A program made the translations under genes and the position numbers. Below, piece by piece: positions 1 to 9,021 of a stretch of 64,000 nt of DNA. The notes under the pieces are model-generated. The model was not told the DNA's origin. It searched no databases and was given only the letters and a program-made list of their open reading frames with translations. How positions within the stretch are numbered: position 1 is the stretch's first letter; every line of letters begins with the position of its first letter. The DNA comes from Paracoccus solventivorans (GTDB taxonomy: Bacteria; Pseudomonadota; Alphaproteobacteria; Rhodobacterales; Rhodobacteraceae): contig NZ_FRCK01000010.1 in assembly GCF_900142875.1 (NCBI RefSeq), forward strand, positions 61,644-125,643. The letters run 5' to 3'.

Positions 1-444
1 CGAAATGCCGCGCATCTCGGCGCTGTCGAGCGGCAGCGGCCGGCCCGCCATCGAGCGTTCCATGCAGCCGTTGATCCGGTCCTCGACCGTCTGCAGGTCG
101 TTTTCGCGGGCGCGGTATTGCGGGAACACCGCCGTCACGCCGGTCCAGGGCATCGCAAAGGGCTTGGTCGCCTCCTCCTGGTGGCAGCTGGTGCAGGCCA
201 GGTTGTTGCCGGCGTAACGCATGGATTCGTCGGCGACCTCGGGGCCGATCACGGCATGGGTTTCGGTCGCAAGCCGGTGGCCATAGCGCACGGCGCGGCC
301 GAAATCGTCGTCGCCCAGCGTCTCGATATCCGGGATGGGCCAGGCGCGCAGGTCGATTTCCGCGGGGGCGGCCTGCCCCAGCGCGGTGGCGGAAAATGCA
401 AGCACAAGCGGAATGGCGGTCAGGGGGGCGTGGAAATGTCTCAT
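1..444 (-). CDS. TsdA-like periplasmic cytochrome c, 3' end cut by window edge
   Basis: The visible part is 148 codons from an ATG at 444. It begins with a signal peptide (MRHFHA, a hydrophobic stretch, then an AALGQA-type cleavage region), so the protein is exported. A single CTSCH c-type heme motif lies near residue 85. It is followed by the segment KPFAMPWTGV, FPQYRAREN, VEDRINGCMERSMAGRPLPLDS. That order matches thiosulfate dehydrogenases of the TsdA family, which normally carry a second heme motif in the C-terminal half. That half is outside the window, so the heme count and substrate cannot be confirmed. Other di-heme cytochrome c families with the same N-terminal domain (SoxA- or c4-like) remain possible. 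The gene runs away from its plus-strand neighbour, and no strong ribosome binding site is visible before the start. Confidence 0.75.
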   Translation of the reverse strand, partial: MRHFHAPLTAIPLVLAFSATALGQAAPAEIDLRAWPIPDIETLGDDDFGRAVRYGHRLATETHAVIGPEVADESMRYAGNNLACTSCHQEEATKPFAMPWTGVTAVFPQYRARENDLQTVEDRINGCMERSMAGRPLPLDSAEMRGIS

Positions 445-614
445 CGGGATACTCGCTTGCTTTGGCCGAACCCTCTTTGTCGGCACGGCTTATGGTCCCA
501 AGCCGGGGGCGGACCGTCCAGCTAGGGAAAACCCGAAGTGGCGCGAGGTCGCAGGCGGCGAACCGGGGCGACTCCTGCGGCGTTGGGCGGCATCATCATG
601 TTTCGGAGGTTCCC

Positions 615-1235
615 ATGTCCCAGTTGATCGTCGTCGGCTTCGATGCCGAGGAGGATGCGTTCGCGCTGCGCAAGGATCTTGCCGCCGCGCAAAAGGAATA
701 TCTGCTGCGGCTCGAGGATGCGGTGGTGGTCACCCGCCCCTCGGCGGGGGAATACCAGCTGCACCAGGCCATGAACCTGACCGCCACCGGGGCGCTGACC
801 GGCACCTTCTGGGGCGGGCTGATCGGGCTGCTGTTCCTGGCGCCGCTGGCGGGGGCGGCGATCGGCGCGGCCTCGGGGGCGCTCGCGGGCAGCGCCACGG
901 ATTACGGGATCAACGACGATTTCATCCGCGAGATCGGCAGGACCGTCCCCGAGGGCGCGGCGGCGGTGTTCATCCTCGCCTCGAACGTCAACCTGGACAA
1001 GCTGCTGCCGCGGCTGGAACGCTATGCGGGGGCGCGGGTGATCCGCACCTCGCTGTCGGATACCGACGAGGCGCGGCTGCGCGCGGCGCTGGCCGGGACC
1101 GGCGGGCAGCCTGCCCCGGGCGCGGTGCAGGGTGCGGCAGCGGGGGGCGCGGCGACGGTGGCGGTCGGGGCGGCGTCCCCGACCGAGGGCGCGCCGGTGG
1201 CGGGCCGTCATCCCGTGCCGCCCGAGACTCTGTAG
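615..1235 (+). CDS. DUF1269-family membrane-associated protein
   Basis: A 206-residue protein. The start is fixed by a GGAGGT ribosome binding site five bases upstream. The N-terminus (SQLIVVGFDAEEDAFALR) forms a short alpha/beta unit. The middle holds a Gly/Ala-rich hydrophobic segment (GTFWGGLIGLLFLAPLAG and following, about residues 60-95), the glycine-zipper-like stretch typical of DUF1269 proteins. A second alpha/beta unit follows (EGAAAVFILASNVNLDKLLPRLERY), then a low-complexity Ala/Gly/Pro tail. The family has no assigned biochemical function and is often linked to stress or envelope roles. It stands alone here, between the divergent cytochrome gene and mtgA. Confidence 0.75.
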   Translation: MSQLIVVGFDAEEDAFALRKDLAAAQKEYLLRLEDAVVVTRPSAGEYQLHQAMNLTATGALTGTFWGGLIGLLFLAPLAGAAIGAASGALAGSATDYGINDDFIREIGRTVPEGAAAVFILASNVNLDKLLPRLERYAGARVIRTSLSDTDEARLRAALAGTGGQPAPGAVQGAAAGGAATVAVGAASPTEGAPVAGRHPVPPETL

Positions 1236-1321
1236 CTGTCCAAGGATAACGGCGGATTTCCTCGAGAATGCCGTGACAGGGTTTCCTTGACGGGGGCCGC
1301 GGTGGCGTGACACCACGCGTC

Positions 1322-2113
1322 ATGACGTCACCGGACCCCTTTTCCGGCGCGCCGCCCCCCGACGCGCTGCCCATGCCGTCGCCGCCCGCCAGACGGCGCC
1401 GGCGGCGCGGCGGCTGGGCGGCGGCGGTCAGCCGGGGCTGGCGGTCGCTGCGGCGGGCGGCGCTGGCCCCGGTCTGGCGCACATTGCGCTGGCTGGGGCT
1501 GCGGTTCCTGGCGCTGATGCTGGCACTGGTGGTGCTGTTCGGCTGGGTCCTGAACCCGCCGACCACCTGGACGATCCTGGCCGAGGGCACCAGCGTGAAG
1601 CGGCAATGGACCCGCGCCGACGACATCGCCCCGGTCATGCTGCGGTCAGTGGTGGCGGCCGAGGACGCCAATTTCTGCCTGCACTGGGGTTTCGATATGA
1701 CCGAGATCCGCCGCGTGATCGCGCGGGGGGAACGGCGCGGCGCCTCGACCCTGACCCAGCAGACCGCCAAGAACGTCTATCTGTGGCAGGGGCGCAGCTG
1801 GGCGCGCAAGGCGCTGGAAACGCTCTACACCCCGATGATCGAAGCGGTGTGGAGCAAGCGCCGCATCCTCGAGGTCTATCTGAACGTGGCCGAGTTCGGG
1901 CCCGGGGTGTTCGGCATCCACGCCGCCGCGGCGCATCATTTCGGAACCACCCCCGACGCGCTGAGCGCGCGGCAGGCGGCGGCGCTGGCCTCGGTGCTGC
2001 CGGGGCCAAAGACCCGCGCCGCGCAGACTGGCAGCCGGCGGACCCGCGCCATCGCCGACGGGGCCGCGACCATCCGGCGCGACGGGCGCGCCGCCTGTTT
2101 CGAGCGGGACTGA
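1322..2113 (+). CDS. mtgA: monofunctional biosynthetic peptidoglycan transglycosylase MtgA
   Basis: A GT51 glycosyltransferase that polymerises lipid II into glycan strands at the inner membrane, without a transpeptidase domain. After a basic Arg/Pro-rich N-terminus there is one membrane anchor (RFLALMLALVVLFGWVL, about residues 60-76). The GT51 motifs come in order: the EDANFCLHWGFD segment with the catalytic Glu, then GASTLTQQTAKNVYL, then RKALETLYTPMIEAVWSKRRILEVYLNVAEFG. The length (263 aa) is normal for MtgA. An in-frame GTG at 1307 and an ATG at 1373 are alternative starts. No clear ribosome binding site decides between them, so the N-terminus is uncertain. Confidence 0.9.
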   Translation: MTSPDPFSGAPPPDALPMPSPPARRRRRRGGWAAAVSRGWRSLRRAALAPVWRTLRWLGLRFLALMLALVVLFGWVLNPPTTWTILAEGTSVKRQWTRADDIAPVMLRSVVAAEDANFCLHWGFDMTEIRRVIARGERRGASTLTQQTAKNVYLWQGRSWARKALETLYTPMIEAVWSKRRILEVYLNVAEFGPGVFGIHAAAAHHFGTTPDALSARQAAALASVLPGPKTRAAQTGSRRTRAIADGAATIRRDGRAACFERD

Positions 2114-2205
2114 CCGGCGGGGGACCCTGGTCGCCGCGCGCAGTTGAAACACGCAACCGGCGCGCGTATGAACCTCTCATCCCCAAGAAGCAGTCATTCC
2201 GGCCG

Positions 2206-2886
2206 ATGAACACGCCCTCGACCCCTCGCCTCTACCATATTCCCCTGTCGCCCTATTGCCGCAAGGTGCGGCTGGTGCTGGGCGAAAAGCGCATCGACGT
2301 CGAGCTGGTCGAGGAGCGCTGGTGGGAACCGGGGTCCGAGATCCTGCGCCGCAACCCCGCCGGCAAGATCCCGGTGCTGCGGATGGACGGGCGGCTGTGG
2401 GCGGAAAGTCAGGCGATCGTCGAATATCTGGACGAGACCCACCCGAACCCGCCCCTGATGCCCGACACCCCCGCCGGGCGGCACGAGGTGCGCCGGCTCT
2501 GCGCCTGGTTCGACGACAAGTTCAACGCCGAGGTGACGCGGCCGATCCTGTCGGAGCGGGTGTGGAAAAAGGTGATGAAGGCCGGCTACCCGGATTCGCG
2601 GCTGGTCAAGTCCGGGCTGCGGGCGGTCAAGGAACATATCGACTATCTCGGCTCGCTGCTGGACGAGCGGAAATGGCTGGCCGGCAACATGCTGACGCTG
2701 GCCGATTTCACCGCGGCGGCGCATCTGTCCTGTCTCGACTACATCTCGGACGTGGACTGGGACCGCTCGACCTCGCTCAAGGACTGGTATGCGACGGTGA
2801 AATCGCGCCCGGCCTTCCGTAGCGTGCTGGCCGATCAGGTGTCGGGGCTGGCGCCGGCGCCGCATTATGCCGAGCTTGATTTCTGA
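2206..2886 (+). CDS. fzlA: glutathione S-transferase-like protein, probably FtsZ-binding FzlA
   Basis: A 226-residue protein with a GST fold. The N-terminal thioredoxin-like domain reads [29 protein letters not shown] and [11 protein letters not shown]. The C-terminal helical domain contains [18 protein letters not shown]. The alphaproteobacterial division protein FzlA is a GST homologue of this size that binds FtsZ rather than acting as an enzyme. The start of this protein ([22 protein letters not shown]) and its tail ending HYAELDF fit that group, so I favour FzlA; a generic GST cannot be excluded by reading alone. The ATG at 2206 starts just before the conserved domain. A dispersed hairpin repeat begins a few bases after the stop and separates this gene from queG. 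Confidence 0.72.
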   Translation: MNTPSTPRLYHIPLSPYCRKVRLVLGEKRIDVELVEERWWEPGSEILRRNPAGKIPVLRMDGRLWAESQAIVEYLDETHPNPPLMPDTPAGRHEVRRLCAWFDDKFNAEVTRPILSERVWKKVMKAGYPDSRLVKSGLRAVKEHIDYLGSLLDERKWLAGNMLTLADFTAAAHLSCLDYISDVDWDRSTSLKDWYATVKSRPAFRSVLADQVSGLAPAPHYAELDF

Positions 2887-2887
2887 G

Positions 2888-2947
2888 AAGGGGGGCGCTG
2901 CCCCCCGGCCTTCGGCCTCCCCCCGGGATATTTGGGTGATGAAGAAG
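2888..2947 (+). repeat. dispersed hairpin/GGATATTT repeat, copy 1
   Basis: Copy 1 of the window-wide intergenic repeat. A perfect G6/C6 stem (GGGGGG CGCTG CCCCCC, 2890-2906) is followed by a second C-rich arm, then the core CCGGGATATTT (2923-2933) and the tail GTGATGAAGAAG (2936-2947). The tail contains the queG start codon. It may also act as a weak terminator for the preceding gene, but there is no T-run. Confidence 0.75.
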
Positions 2948-3952
2948 GCGCTGGTCGCGCGCGCGCTGGACGAGGGGTTTTCGGCGGTGCGCGTGACCAC
3001 CCCCGACGCGATCCCGCAGGCGGCGGCAAGGCTGGCGGAATATGTGGCGCAGGGCCGCCACGGGCAGATGGGCTGGATGGAAGAGCGGATGCACTGGCGC
3101 GGCGCGCCGGACGCGCTGTGGCCCGAGGCCCGCGCGGTGGTGATGCTGGCCGAGACCTATACGCCCCCGCATGACCCGCGCGAGGATCTGGCCCGCCGCG
3201 ATCGTGGCGCGGTCAGCGTCTATGCGCAGGGCAAGGATTACCACGACATCGTGAAAGCGCGGCTGAAGCGCGTGGGCCGCTGGCTGATCGAGCAGGCGGG
3301 CGGCGAGATCAAGGTGTTCGTGGACACCGCCCCGGTGATGGAAAAGCCGTTGGCGCAGGCCGCGGGGCTGGGCTGGCAGGGCAAGCACACCAATCTGGTC
3401 AGCCGCGAGCTGGGCAGCTGGTTCTTTCTGGGCGCCATCTTCACCACCCTGCCGCTGCCCCCCGATCCGCCGGAACCCGACCGCTGCGGGTCCTGCCGCG
3501 CCTGTCTGGACGCCTGTCCGACCAACGCCTTTCCGGCGCCGTTCCAACTGGATGCGCGGCGCTGCATTTCCTATCTGACCATCGAGCACAAGGGACCGGT
3601 GGACGAGGAATTGCGCCCCCTGCTGGGCAACCGCATCTATGGCTGCGACGACTGCCTGGCCGCCTGCCCCTGGAACAAGTTCGCGGCCGAGGCGCGCGAG
3701 ATGCGCTATCACGGCCCCCATCGCGCGCCGCCCTTGGCCGAGCTGGCGGTGCTGGACGATGCCGCATTCCGCGCCCGGTTTTCCGGCAGCCCGATCAAGC
3801 GCATCGGGCGCGACCGCATGGTGCGCAACGTGCTTTATGCGATCGGCAACAGCGGCGACCCGGCGCTGCGCCCGCTGGCCGCGGCGCGCTTGGGCGACCC
3901 CGACCCTGCGGTCGCCGATGCCGCTGCCTGGGCGCTGGGGCGGCTGCCATGA
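2939..3952 (+). CDS. queG: epoxyqueuosine reductase QueG
   Basis: Cobalamin-dependent iron-sulfur enzyme for the last step of queuosine synthesis in tRNA (epoxyqueuosine to queuosine), cytoplasmic. The two [4Fe-4S] ferredoxin motifs are clear: [12 protein letters not shown] near residue 185, and a C...[10 protein letters not shown] set near residue 235. The catalytic-domain motif [24 protein letters not shown] lies between residues 120 and 145. The C-terminus carries a HEAT-like Ala-rich repeat, as usual. The length is 337 aa. The ATG at 2939 lies inside the tail of a dispersed repeat, and no classical ribosome binding site precedes it. The first residues ([14 protein letters not shown]) align well with the family's first helix, which supports this start. 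It overlaps the next gene by ATGA. Confidence 0.93.
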   Translation: MKKALVARALDEGFSAVRVTTPDAIPQAAARLAEYVAQGRHGQMGWMEERMHWRGAPDALWPEARAVVMLAETYTPPHDPREDLARRDRGAVSVYAQGKDYHDIVKARLKRVGRWLIEQAGGEIKVFVDTAPVMEKPLAQAAGLGWQGKHTNLVSRELGSWFFLGAIFTTLPLPPDPPEPDRCGSCRACLDACPTNAFPAPFQLDARRCISYLTIEHKGPVDEELRPLLGNRIYGCDDCLAACPWNKFAAEAREMRYHGPHRAPPLAELAVLDDAAFRARFSGSPIKRIGRDRMVRNVLYAIGNSGDPALRPLAAARLGDPDPAVADAAAWALGRLP

Positions 3953-4863
3953 GAAACCCCACCACGGGGATCCTGCTGAAGCTGGGCAGCGTGGCGCTGT
4001 TCACCGCGATGGCCGCGATCCTCAAGGGCACGGCGGCGGCGGTGCCCGCGGGCGAGCAGATGTTCTTTCGCTCGCTGTTCGGGCTTCCGGTGATCCTGGT
4101 CTGGCTGGCGTTGCGGGGCGAGCTGGCCACCGGGCTGCACACCGCCAATCCGATGAGCCACGCCTATCGCGGCATCGTCGGCTCGATCTCGATGGGCTGC
4201 ACCTTTGCCGGGCTGGGGCTGCTGCCCTTCCCCGAGGCCACCGCCCTTGGCTATGCCATGCCGCTGATGATCGTGATCTTCGCCGCGATGTTCCTGAACG
4301 AGCGCGTGGGCGTGTTTCGGCTGAGCATGGTGGCGCTGGGGCTGGCGGGGGTGCTGATCGTGCTGTCGCCGCGGCTGTCGGTGGGGGTGGGGGACGTCTC
4401 GGCCTCGCAAAGCCTCGGCGCGGTGCTGGCGCTGACCGGGGCGAGCTTCGGCGCGCTGGCGCAGATCTTCATCAGCCGGATGGTGCTGACCGAAAAACCC
4501 TCGGCGGTGGTGTTCTGGTTCCTGGCCACCTCGACGGTGCTGTCGCTGGTCACGCTGCCCTTTGGCTGGCGGGTACCGGATGCGGGGACCGCGGCGCTGC
4601 TGATCGCGGCCGGCGTGATGGGCGGGGCGGCGCAGATCATGCTGACCTCGTCCTATCGCTTTGCCGATGCCTCGCTGGTGGCGCCGTTCGATTACGCCTC
4701 GATGCTGCTGGCGATGGCGATCGGCTGGTTCGTGTTCGCCGAGCCGACCTCGGGACGGATGCTGGCCGGGGCGGCGGTCATCATCGCCGCGGGTGTGGCG
4801 ATCATCCTGCGCGAGCGGCAGCTGGGCATCAACCGCGCCCGCCGGGCCGAGACGCCGCGTTAG
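3949..4863 (+). CDS. DMT-superfamily (EamA) inner-membrane transporter
   Basis: A 304-residue protein with about ten hydrophobic segments in two EamA-type halves. The first half covers [19 protein letters not shown] through [28 protein letters not shown]. The second covers [24 protein letters not shown] through [23 protein letters not shown]. Each half ends in the typical 'E.P/ER..' helix boundary. The family exports metabolites such as amino acids or purines, but the substrate cannot be read from sequence. Its ATG overlaps the queG stop (ATGA), so the two are translationally coupled. There is no obvious functional link to queuosine. Confidence 0.85.
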   Translation: MRNPTTGILLKLGSVALFTAMAAILKGTAAAVPAGEQMFFRSLFGLPVILVWLALRGELATGLHTANPMSHAYRGIVGSISMGCTFAGLGLLPFPEATALGYAMPLMIVIFAAMFLNERVGVFRLSMVALGLAGVLIVLSPRLSVGVGDVSASQSLGAVLALTGASFGALAQIFISRMVLTEKPSAVVFWFLATSTVLSLVTLPFGWRVPDAGTAALLIAAGVMGGAAQIMLTSSYRFADASLVAPFDYASMLLAMAIGWFVFAEPTSGRMLAGAAVIIAAGVAIILRERQLGINRARRAETPR

Positions 4864-4869
4864 GGCCCG

Positions 4870-6249
4870 TCACGGCCGGTCAGGAAAGCCGAAGGCAACG
4901 TAGTCGCGCAGATAGGCGGCCTTGGCGGCGCGGCGCAGCGCCGGGTCGTCCAGGCAGTCCGGCAGCGGTTCGGGCGCAGGGCCGTCGCGGTCGATTCCTG
5001 TCGCGCGCGCCAGAAATCCCAGCTCGGCCGCCATCCGATCCTCGCGCGCGATCAGGTCGGGGGCGCCGAACTCGGAAAACCCCGCCAGCACCTGCGCCTG
5101 CGTGGCCCAGCCGGGATGGGTGGGCAGCCCGGTCTGCCCGTTCAGGTTGCGGCGCAAGAAATCGAGGAACGCCGCGAACAGCGGCAGTTTCCCGGCCTCG
5201 GTCAGGGCGGGCAGCACCTCGTCCGCCGGCAGGTCGACCCGGTGGACCCGGCGCAGCAGGTCGCGCAGTTCCGGCGCGCGGGCGAACAGCATGGCGTTGA
5301 ATGCGTCCCAGGCGCGCGGCAGCGGGTGGCGCAGCACCGTCAGGCTGCGGTGGCCGGGGTGGGCGCGTTTCCACTGGCGCAGGGCGTTGCGGGTCAGCTC
5401 GCCCTCGACCCGGCCCAGATCTTCCAGCCAGCGCCGGACCGTCCCGGTCGGGCCGCCGCGCACCGGCATGAACAGCAGCCCCTGCCCCGCCTCGGCCGTC
5501 AGGAAGGACGGCACCGCCGGGCCCCGCCGCGGCTCGAACCCCGGGATGCGGTGCAGCTGGAACGGGTCGGTAGCGACCAGCTCTTGCTGCATCGCGTCGA
5601 AATTGCTGATCTTTTCGGACATCTCGCGCGGGTTCTGCGGCACCTGGTCCTGCGCGGGCTCCACCCGTTCCAGATCGGTGCAGCCCAGCCAGTGCAGCAG
5701 CCCGGTCATCACCTGCGCGTCGCGCAGATCGTCGTAGTTCAGCCAGAACGCGGTCTGCCCGCGGATCTGCAGCGCGTGCTGGATGCGGTCCAGGAACGCT
5801 TGCGTTGCCGCCAGGCTGTCGCGAAAACCGGCGGCGTCGAACCGGACCTGCGCGGGGATCGGGGTCTCGGTCTCGTTCAGCTTCCACTGGTTGGTCGCAT
5901 AGGCGAGCTGGGTCGAGACCCAGCTGTCGAGCGGGTTACGGGTCAGCACGATCTTGGCACAGGTCGGGTCGTCCATCAGCGGCTGGAACATGCGCGGGTC
6001 GTGGTCGTGGAAATAGCGGAAGCCCTTGACCTTGCGCGCATTCACCATGTGCTGCCACAGCGCCACCGGGTCCGCGTCGCGATCGGCCAGCGTCATGTCG
6101 TACAGGGTGTCCTGATCGGGCCAGCCGATGAAATAGGGGTTATACGCCTCGCCGAAACAGGCGATGTCATGGGCGTTCAGCGTCGCCTCGAGCAGGTTCG
6201 AGCCGGTGCGCATCCCGGCGAAGATCACGAAGCTGCGAAACACGGTCAT
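4870..6249 (-). CDS. sulfotransferase with two sulfotransferase-like halves
   Basis: A 459-residue protein starting at an ATG preceded by GGGGACC. The N-terminal half has the PAPS 5'-phosphosulfate-loop pattern FVIFAGMRTGSNLLEATLNAH and the 3'-phosphate pattern IVLTRNPLDSWVSTQLAY, as in Stf0/NodH-like sulfotransferases. The second half (from about residue 240) repeats the layout in weaker form: LLFMPVRGGPTGTVRRWLEDLGR, then LTVLRHPLPRAWDAFNAML. It may therefore be a tandem fusion, or one active and one degenerate domain. The expected reaction is transfer of sulfate from PAPS to a hydroxyl of a glycan or lipid; the acceptor is unknown. It is the last gene of a minus-strand glycosyltransferase series. 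CysQ, which clears the by-product PAP, lies upstream in the same orientation. Confidence 0.8.
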   Translation of the reverse strand: MTVFRSFVIFAGMRTGSNLLEATLNAHDIACFGEAYNPYFIGWPDQDTLYDMTLADRDADPVALWQHMVNARKVKGFRYFHDHDPRMFQPLMDDPTCAKIVLTRNPLDSWVSTQLAYATNQWKLNETETPIPAQVRFDAAGFRDSLAATQAFLDRIQHALQIRGQTAFWLNYDDLRDAQVMTGLLHWLGCTDLERVEPAQDQVPQNPREMSEKISNFDAMQQELVATDPFQLHRIPGFEPRRGPAVPSFLTAEAGQGLLFMPVRGGPTGTVRRWLEDLGRVEGELTRNALRQWKRAHPGHRSLTVLRHPLPRAWDAFNAMLFARAPELRDLLRRVHRVDLPADEVLPALTEAGKLPLFAAFLDFLRRNLNGQTGLPTHPGWATQAQVLAGFSEFGAPDLIAREDRMAAELGFLARATGIDRDGPAPEPLPDCLDDPALRRAAKAAYLRDYVAFGFPDRP

Positions 6250-6352
6250 CGGCAGGTCCCCTTGGGCGCGGCCGTCGCGCGGCCCGGTCGGTGTGGATAT
6301 GGGTGGGCGCAGGCTCAGCCCGGTTTCAGCCCGGCGTTGCGCAGGCGCCGGG

Positions 6353-8005
6353 TCAGCGGCCGCAGCCCGCTGGTGTCGCGCAGCGGCGGCGGGGGCGGCA
6401 CGCCGGTGATGCCCTCGTCCGGCCGCAGGCCGAGCACAGCGCCTGCCACACGGTCTCGGGCTGCGACAGCGCCTCGTCCAGGGTCCAGCGGCGGACCTGC
6501 GCCTTGACCCAGACCGAGCCGAGCACGTCCAGAAACCGCCGCTCGGACCGATGCAGCCGGGCGGCGATGCGGCGGATGTCGTCAAAGGGCATGTCGCAGC
6601 CCAGCAGCGGCACCATCCATGCCCCGGTCACCACCAGCAGCCGCGCATTGGGGTCGGTGGCGATGAACCAGTCCAGATGCTGCCGGTCGCGCGGCGAATG
6701 CAGAAAAACGGGCATCGAGTCGGACGAGCGGATCAGCGCCGCCAGAAACCCGCGCGGGTCGAGATCACGCAGCCCGGCGTTGCTGGACAGCGCCCCGGGG
6801 CCGATGCGGGCGCCGCCGGCGAACTCGACCTCGTCCCGGGCCAGCACATGGCCATGCACCACCCGCCCCGTGGCCTGCGCGGCGACCAGGGGCAGGTCCC
6901 GGAACAGGTCCGCGACCCCGTAAAGCACGACATAGGGCTGCGAGGTCTTGCTGCCCTCGGCATCCTTGCGCGGAAAGCGGCTTTGCATGTACAGCCCCGG
7001 CCGCCCTTGCCGGTGGCGGGCAGCGGCGCGGTCCAGCACCGCCTCGACCCGTTCGGCATCGGGTTCGGCCAGCTGCAGCCCGGGGGGCGAGGGCCGGGGA
7101 AACGCATCGTAAAGCGCCCGAGCCCCCGGCCAGATCTTGCGCGCCACGAACACCCGCGAGCGGCCGAGCAGCCCCAGGTGGTCGTCGTAGAAGATATGCG
7201 GCCGCCCCTGCCCGTCGAACTTGGCCAGCGTCAGCGAGCGGCTTTCGATCCGCACCGAATGGCGGCGCACCAGCGTCTGGAAATAGCTTTCGTCGGGAAT
7301 CCACACCTGCCGGAAATAGCGGTCGAACTCGCGCCGCCGGGGGTCGTCCAGAATCGCCTGCAAGGTCCGCCGCGTCAGGCACCACCATTGCGAGCCGATA
7401 TGCGGCGACACCCCCTCGGGCGGCAGGCGGGTCAGCCCCAGCCGCCGCTGCAGCCGCACGCAGCGGTCGAACAGCTTGCGATTCCGCCGATAGGCAAAGG
7501 GAAAGCGCAGGGTAAAGCGTTCCTCGTTCAGGCCGCCGATGGTCCAGCCGACCTCGCGCACGCTGACGCTTTCGATGAAATCGGTGTCGGGGTGGTGCGC
7601 AAGATACTGCCGCAGCTCGGCCACCGGCCGCAGCGGCAGGCAGGCGCCCGAGACCAGCATCACATGCGAGACCTCGGGCCAGCTTGCCAGCAGCCGCTCC
7701 GCCGCCGCCTGCGTGGCCGCCACCAGGCTGAACGTGCCCCACTCGCACGTCCGGCGGGGCGCGAACACCGCCGGGCAATCGGCCAGCGCCGCCTGCATCC
7801 GCGCCAGCTCGTCGGCGGGTGCGCTGCGGTCGACGTGGATCGAGACGACCGCGCCGCCATCGGTCCAGATCCGCACCATCCGCGCGGCCAGGTCCAGGTT
7901 GTCGTGGCACAGCATGACGATGCCCAGCCGCACCTCGGGCAGCGGCAGCAGGCTGGTCCCGGTGCCGGGCGACAGCGCAAATGCCCCCGCAGCCGGAAGG
8001 TTCAT
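6353..8005 (-). CDS. GT14-type (beta-1,6-N-acetylglucosaminyltransferase-like) glycosyltransferase, C-terminus probably frameshifted
   Basis: The open frame gives 550 residues. The first ~300 match the core-2/I-branching and xylosyltransferase-type GT14 fold: LGIVMLCHDNLDLAARMV, VSIHVDRSAP, VMLVSGACLPLRP, IGSQWWCLTRRTL, WIPDESYFQTLVRR. A C-terminal domain of the kind found in Rhodobacteraceae (DUF5928-like) follows. The start is set by ATGA overlap with the upstream gene's stop. The last ~27 residues turn abruptly Cys/Arg-rich. From about 6430 the neighbouring frame reads naturally (LRPDEGITGVPPPPP..., GLRPLTRRLRNAGLKPG) to a stop at 6315-6317. One base appears lost, or two gained, near 6424-6440, by mutation or sequencing error. 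Probable role: surface glycan assembly. Confidence 0.75.
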   Translation of the reverse strand: MNLPAAGAFALSPGTGTSLLPLPEVRLGIVMLCHDNLDLAARMVRIWTDGGAVVSIHVDRSAPADELARMQAALADCPAVFAPRRTCEWGTFSLVAATQAAAERLLASWPEVSHVMLVSGACLPLRPVAELRQYLAHHPDTDFIESVSVREVGWTIGGLNEERFTLRFPFAYRRNRKLFDRCVRLQRRLGLTRLPPEGVSPHIGSQWWCLTRRTLQAILDDPRRREFDRYFRQVWIPDESYFQTLVRRHSVRIESRSLTLAKFDGQGRPHIFYDDHLGLLGRSRVFVARKIWPGARALYDAFPRPSPPGLQLAEPDAERVEAVLDRAAARHRQGRPGLYMQSRFPRKDAEGSKTSQPYVVLYGVADLFRDLPLVAAQATGRVVHGHVLARDEVEFAGGARIGPGALSSNAGLRDLDPRGFLAALIRSSDSMPVFLHSPRDRQHLDWFIATDPNARLLVVTGAWMVPLLGCDMPFDDIRRIAARLHRSERRFLDVLGSVWVKAQVRRWTLDEALSQPETVWQALCSACGRTRASPACRPRRRCATPAGCGR

Positions 8006-9021
8006 GCCCAATTCCCCCGCGAGATCAGCCCCAGCCGCTCGAGCTGTTGCCAGCCGTTGAAGCGGCGCGACTGCTCGCACCAGAAATCAACGCGATCCTG
8101 CAGCCCCTGGTGATAGGCGCGGTATTCCTGACTGTCGGCGTAATGCTGGCGGCGCGACAGCTCCTCGGCGGATTTCTCGGCCAGCCCGGGCAGGAACTTG
8201 GCGTGCAGCAGCACCCCCGAGGCCATCTCGCCGCCGTTTTCGTCGTAGACCACGTTCAGCGCGCGCGGCAGCGCCATGTGGGTCGAGCTGACATAGGCGT
8301 ATTGCGGCTGCCAGCGGACCAGCGGCACCTTGTTCAGCGCCGGCGCGCTTTGCGGATCATCGGCAAAGAACATGCGCGCCCGCGGGCCGCCCTGGATCCA
8401 GAGGTTGCGATAGAAACGATTCTTGCGGATCGCGTAGTTCGCCGGGTCGAACCATGCGGCGATCTCGAACGGGTCCTGCCCCTCGCGATAGGGCTGGGCG
8501 CCGACGGGGCCGCGGGGATACATGTCCAGCAGCATCGCGGGAAATGACCGGCGCCCCGAGGCGTCCAGCCAGTCGGTCAGCGCCGGCAGCGGGCGGCTGT
8601 CGCAATGCGGGTAGACCAGGAACTCGTCGGGGTCGACGGTCAGGCACCAGTGGCCGCTGCCGTAAAGCCGCAGCAGATGGTTGATCCAGTCCATGCCGAA
8701 GCGCGATTCGCGATAGCTGTCAGCGGTGGTCCACAGCGAGACATCCGGCTGCGCTTCCAGGAACTCGCGGCTGCCGTCGGTGCTGGCGTTGTCCACCACC
8801 AGGAAATGCCCGGCCCCCAGGCGCCGGTAATAGTCGAGAAACCACGGCAGCCGGACGTGTTCGTTGCGCAAGGTGACAAAGACGAGGATATCGCGCCGCC
8901 CGATGCGGCCCGTGCGGTCGCTGACCGAGGCCAGCCGGAAGCTCCGCGCCAGCGCCCGCAGCAGGAAATACTGCCTCAGCGCCCGCAGCCGGACCAGCAT
9001 TGCCAAACGGGTTCTTCGCAC
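8002..9021 (-). CDS. family 2 glycosyltransferase, first of two tandem paralogues
   Basis: A 339-residue protein of the bacterial GT2/GT92-like group. The motifs are ILVFVTLRNEHVRLPWFLDYYRRLG, FLVVDNASTDGSREFLEAQ, WCLTVDPDEFLVYPH (the DxD-type metal/nucleotide site) and KVPLVRW...VSSTHMALP. The frame starts with GTG at 9021, preceded by a GAGAAG-like site; an ATG at 9000 is the alternative. It overlaps the GT14 gene by four bases and shares its full motif order with the next gene (9191-10231). The AT-rich stretch just upstream probably holds its promoter. The sugar donor and acceptor are unknown. Confidence 0.82.
   Translation of the reverse strand: MRRTRLAMLVRLRALRQYFLLRALARSFRLASVSDRTGRIGRRDILVFVTLRNEHVRLPWFLDYYRRLGAGHFLVVDNASTDGSREFLEAQPDVSLWTTADSYRESRFGMDWINHLLRLYGSGHWCLTVDPDEFLVYPHCDSRPLPALTDWLDASGRRSFPAMLLDMYPRGPVGAQPYREGQDPFEIAAWFDPANYAIRKNRFYRNLWIQGGPRARMFFADDPQSAPALNKVPLVRWQPQYAYVSSTHMALPRALNVVYDENGGEMASGVLLHAKFLPGLAEKSAEELSRRQHYADSQEYRAYHQGLQDRVDFWCEQSRRFNGWQQLERLGLISRGNWA

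Noticed and set aside
6250..6585. N-terminal extension of the sulfotransferase frame
   Set aside because: The extension is Arg/Pro/Ala-rich shadow sequence over the end of the GT14-type gene. The ATG at 6249 directly precedes the PAPS-loop domain and has a ribosome binding site.
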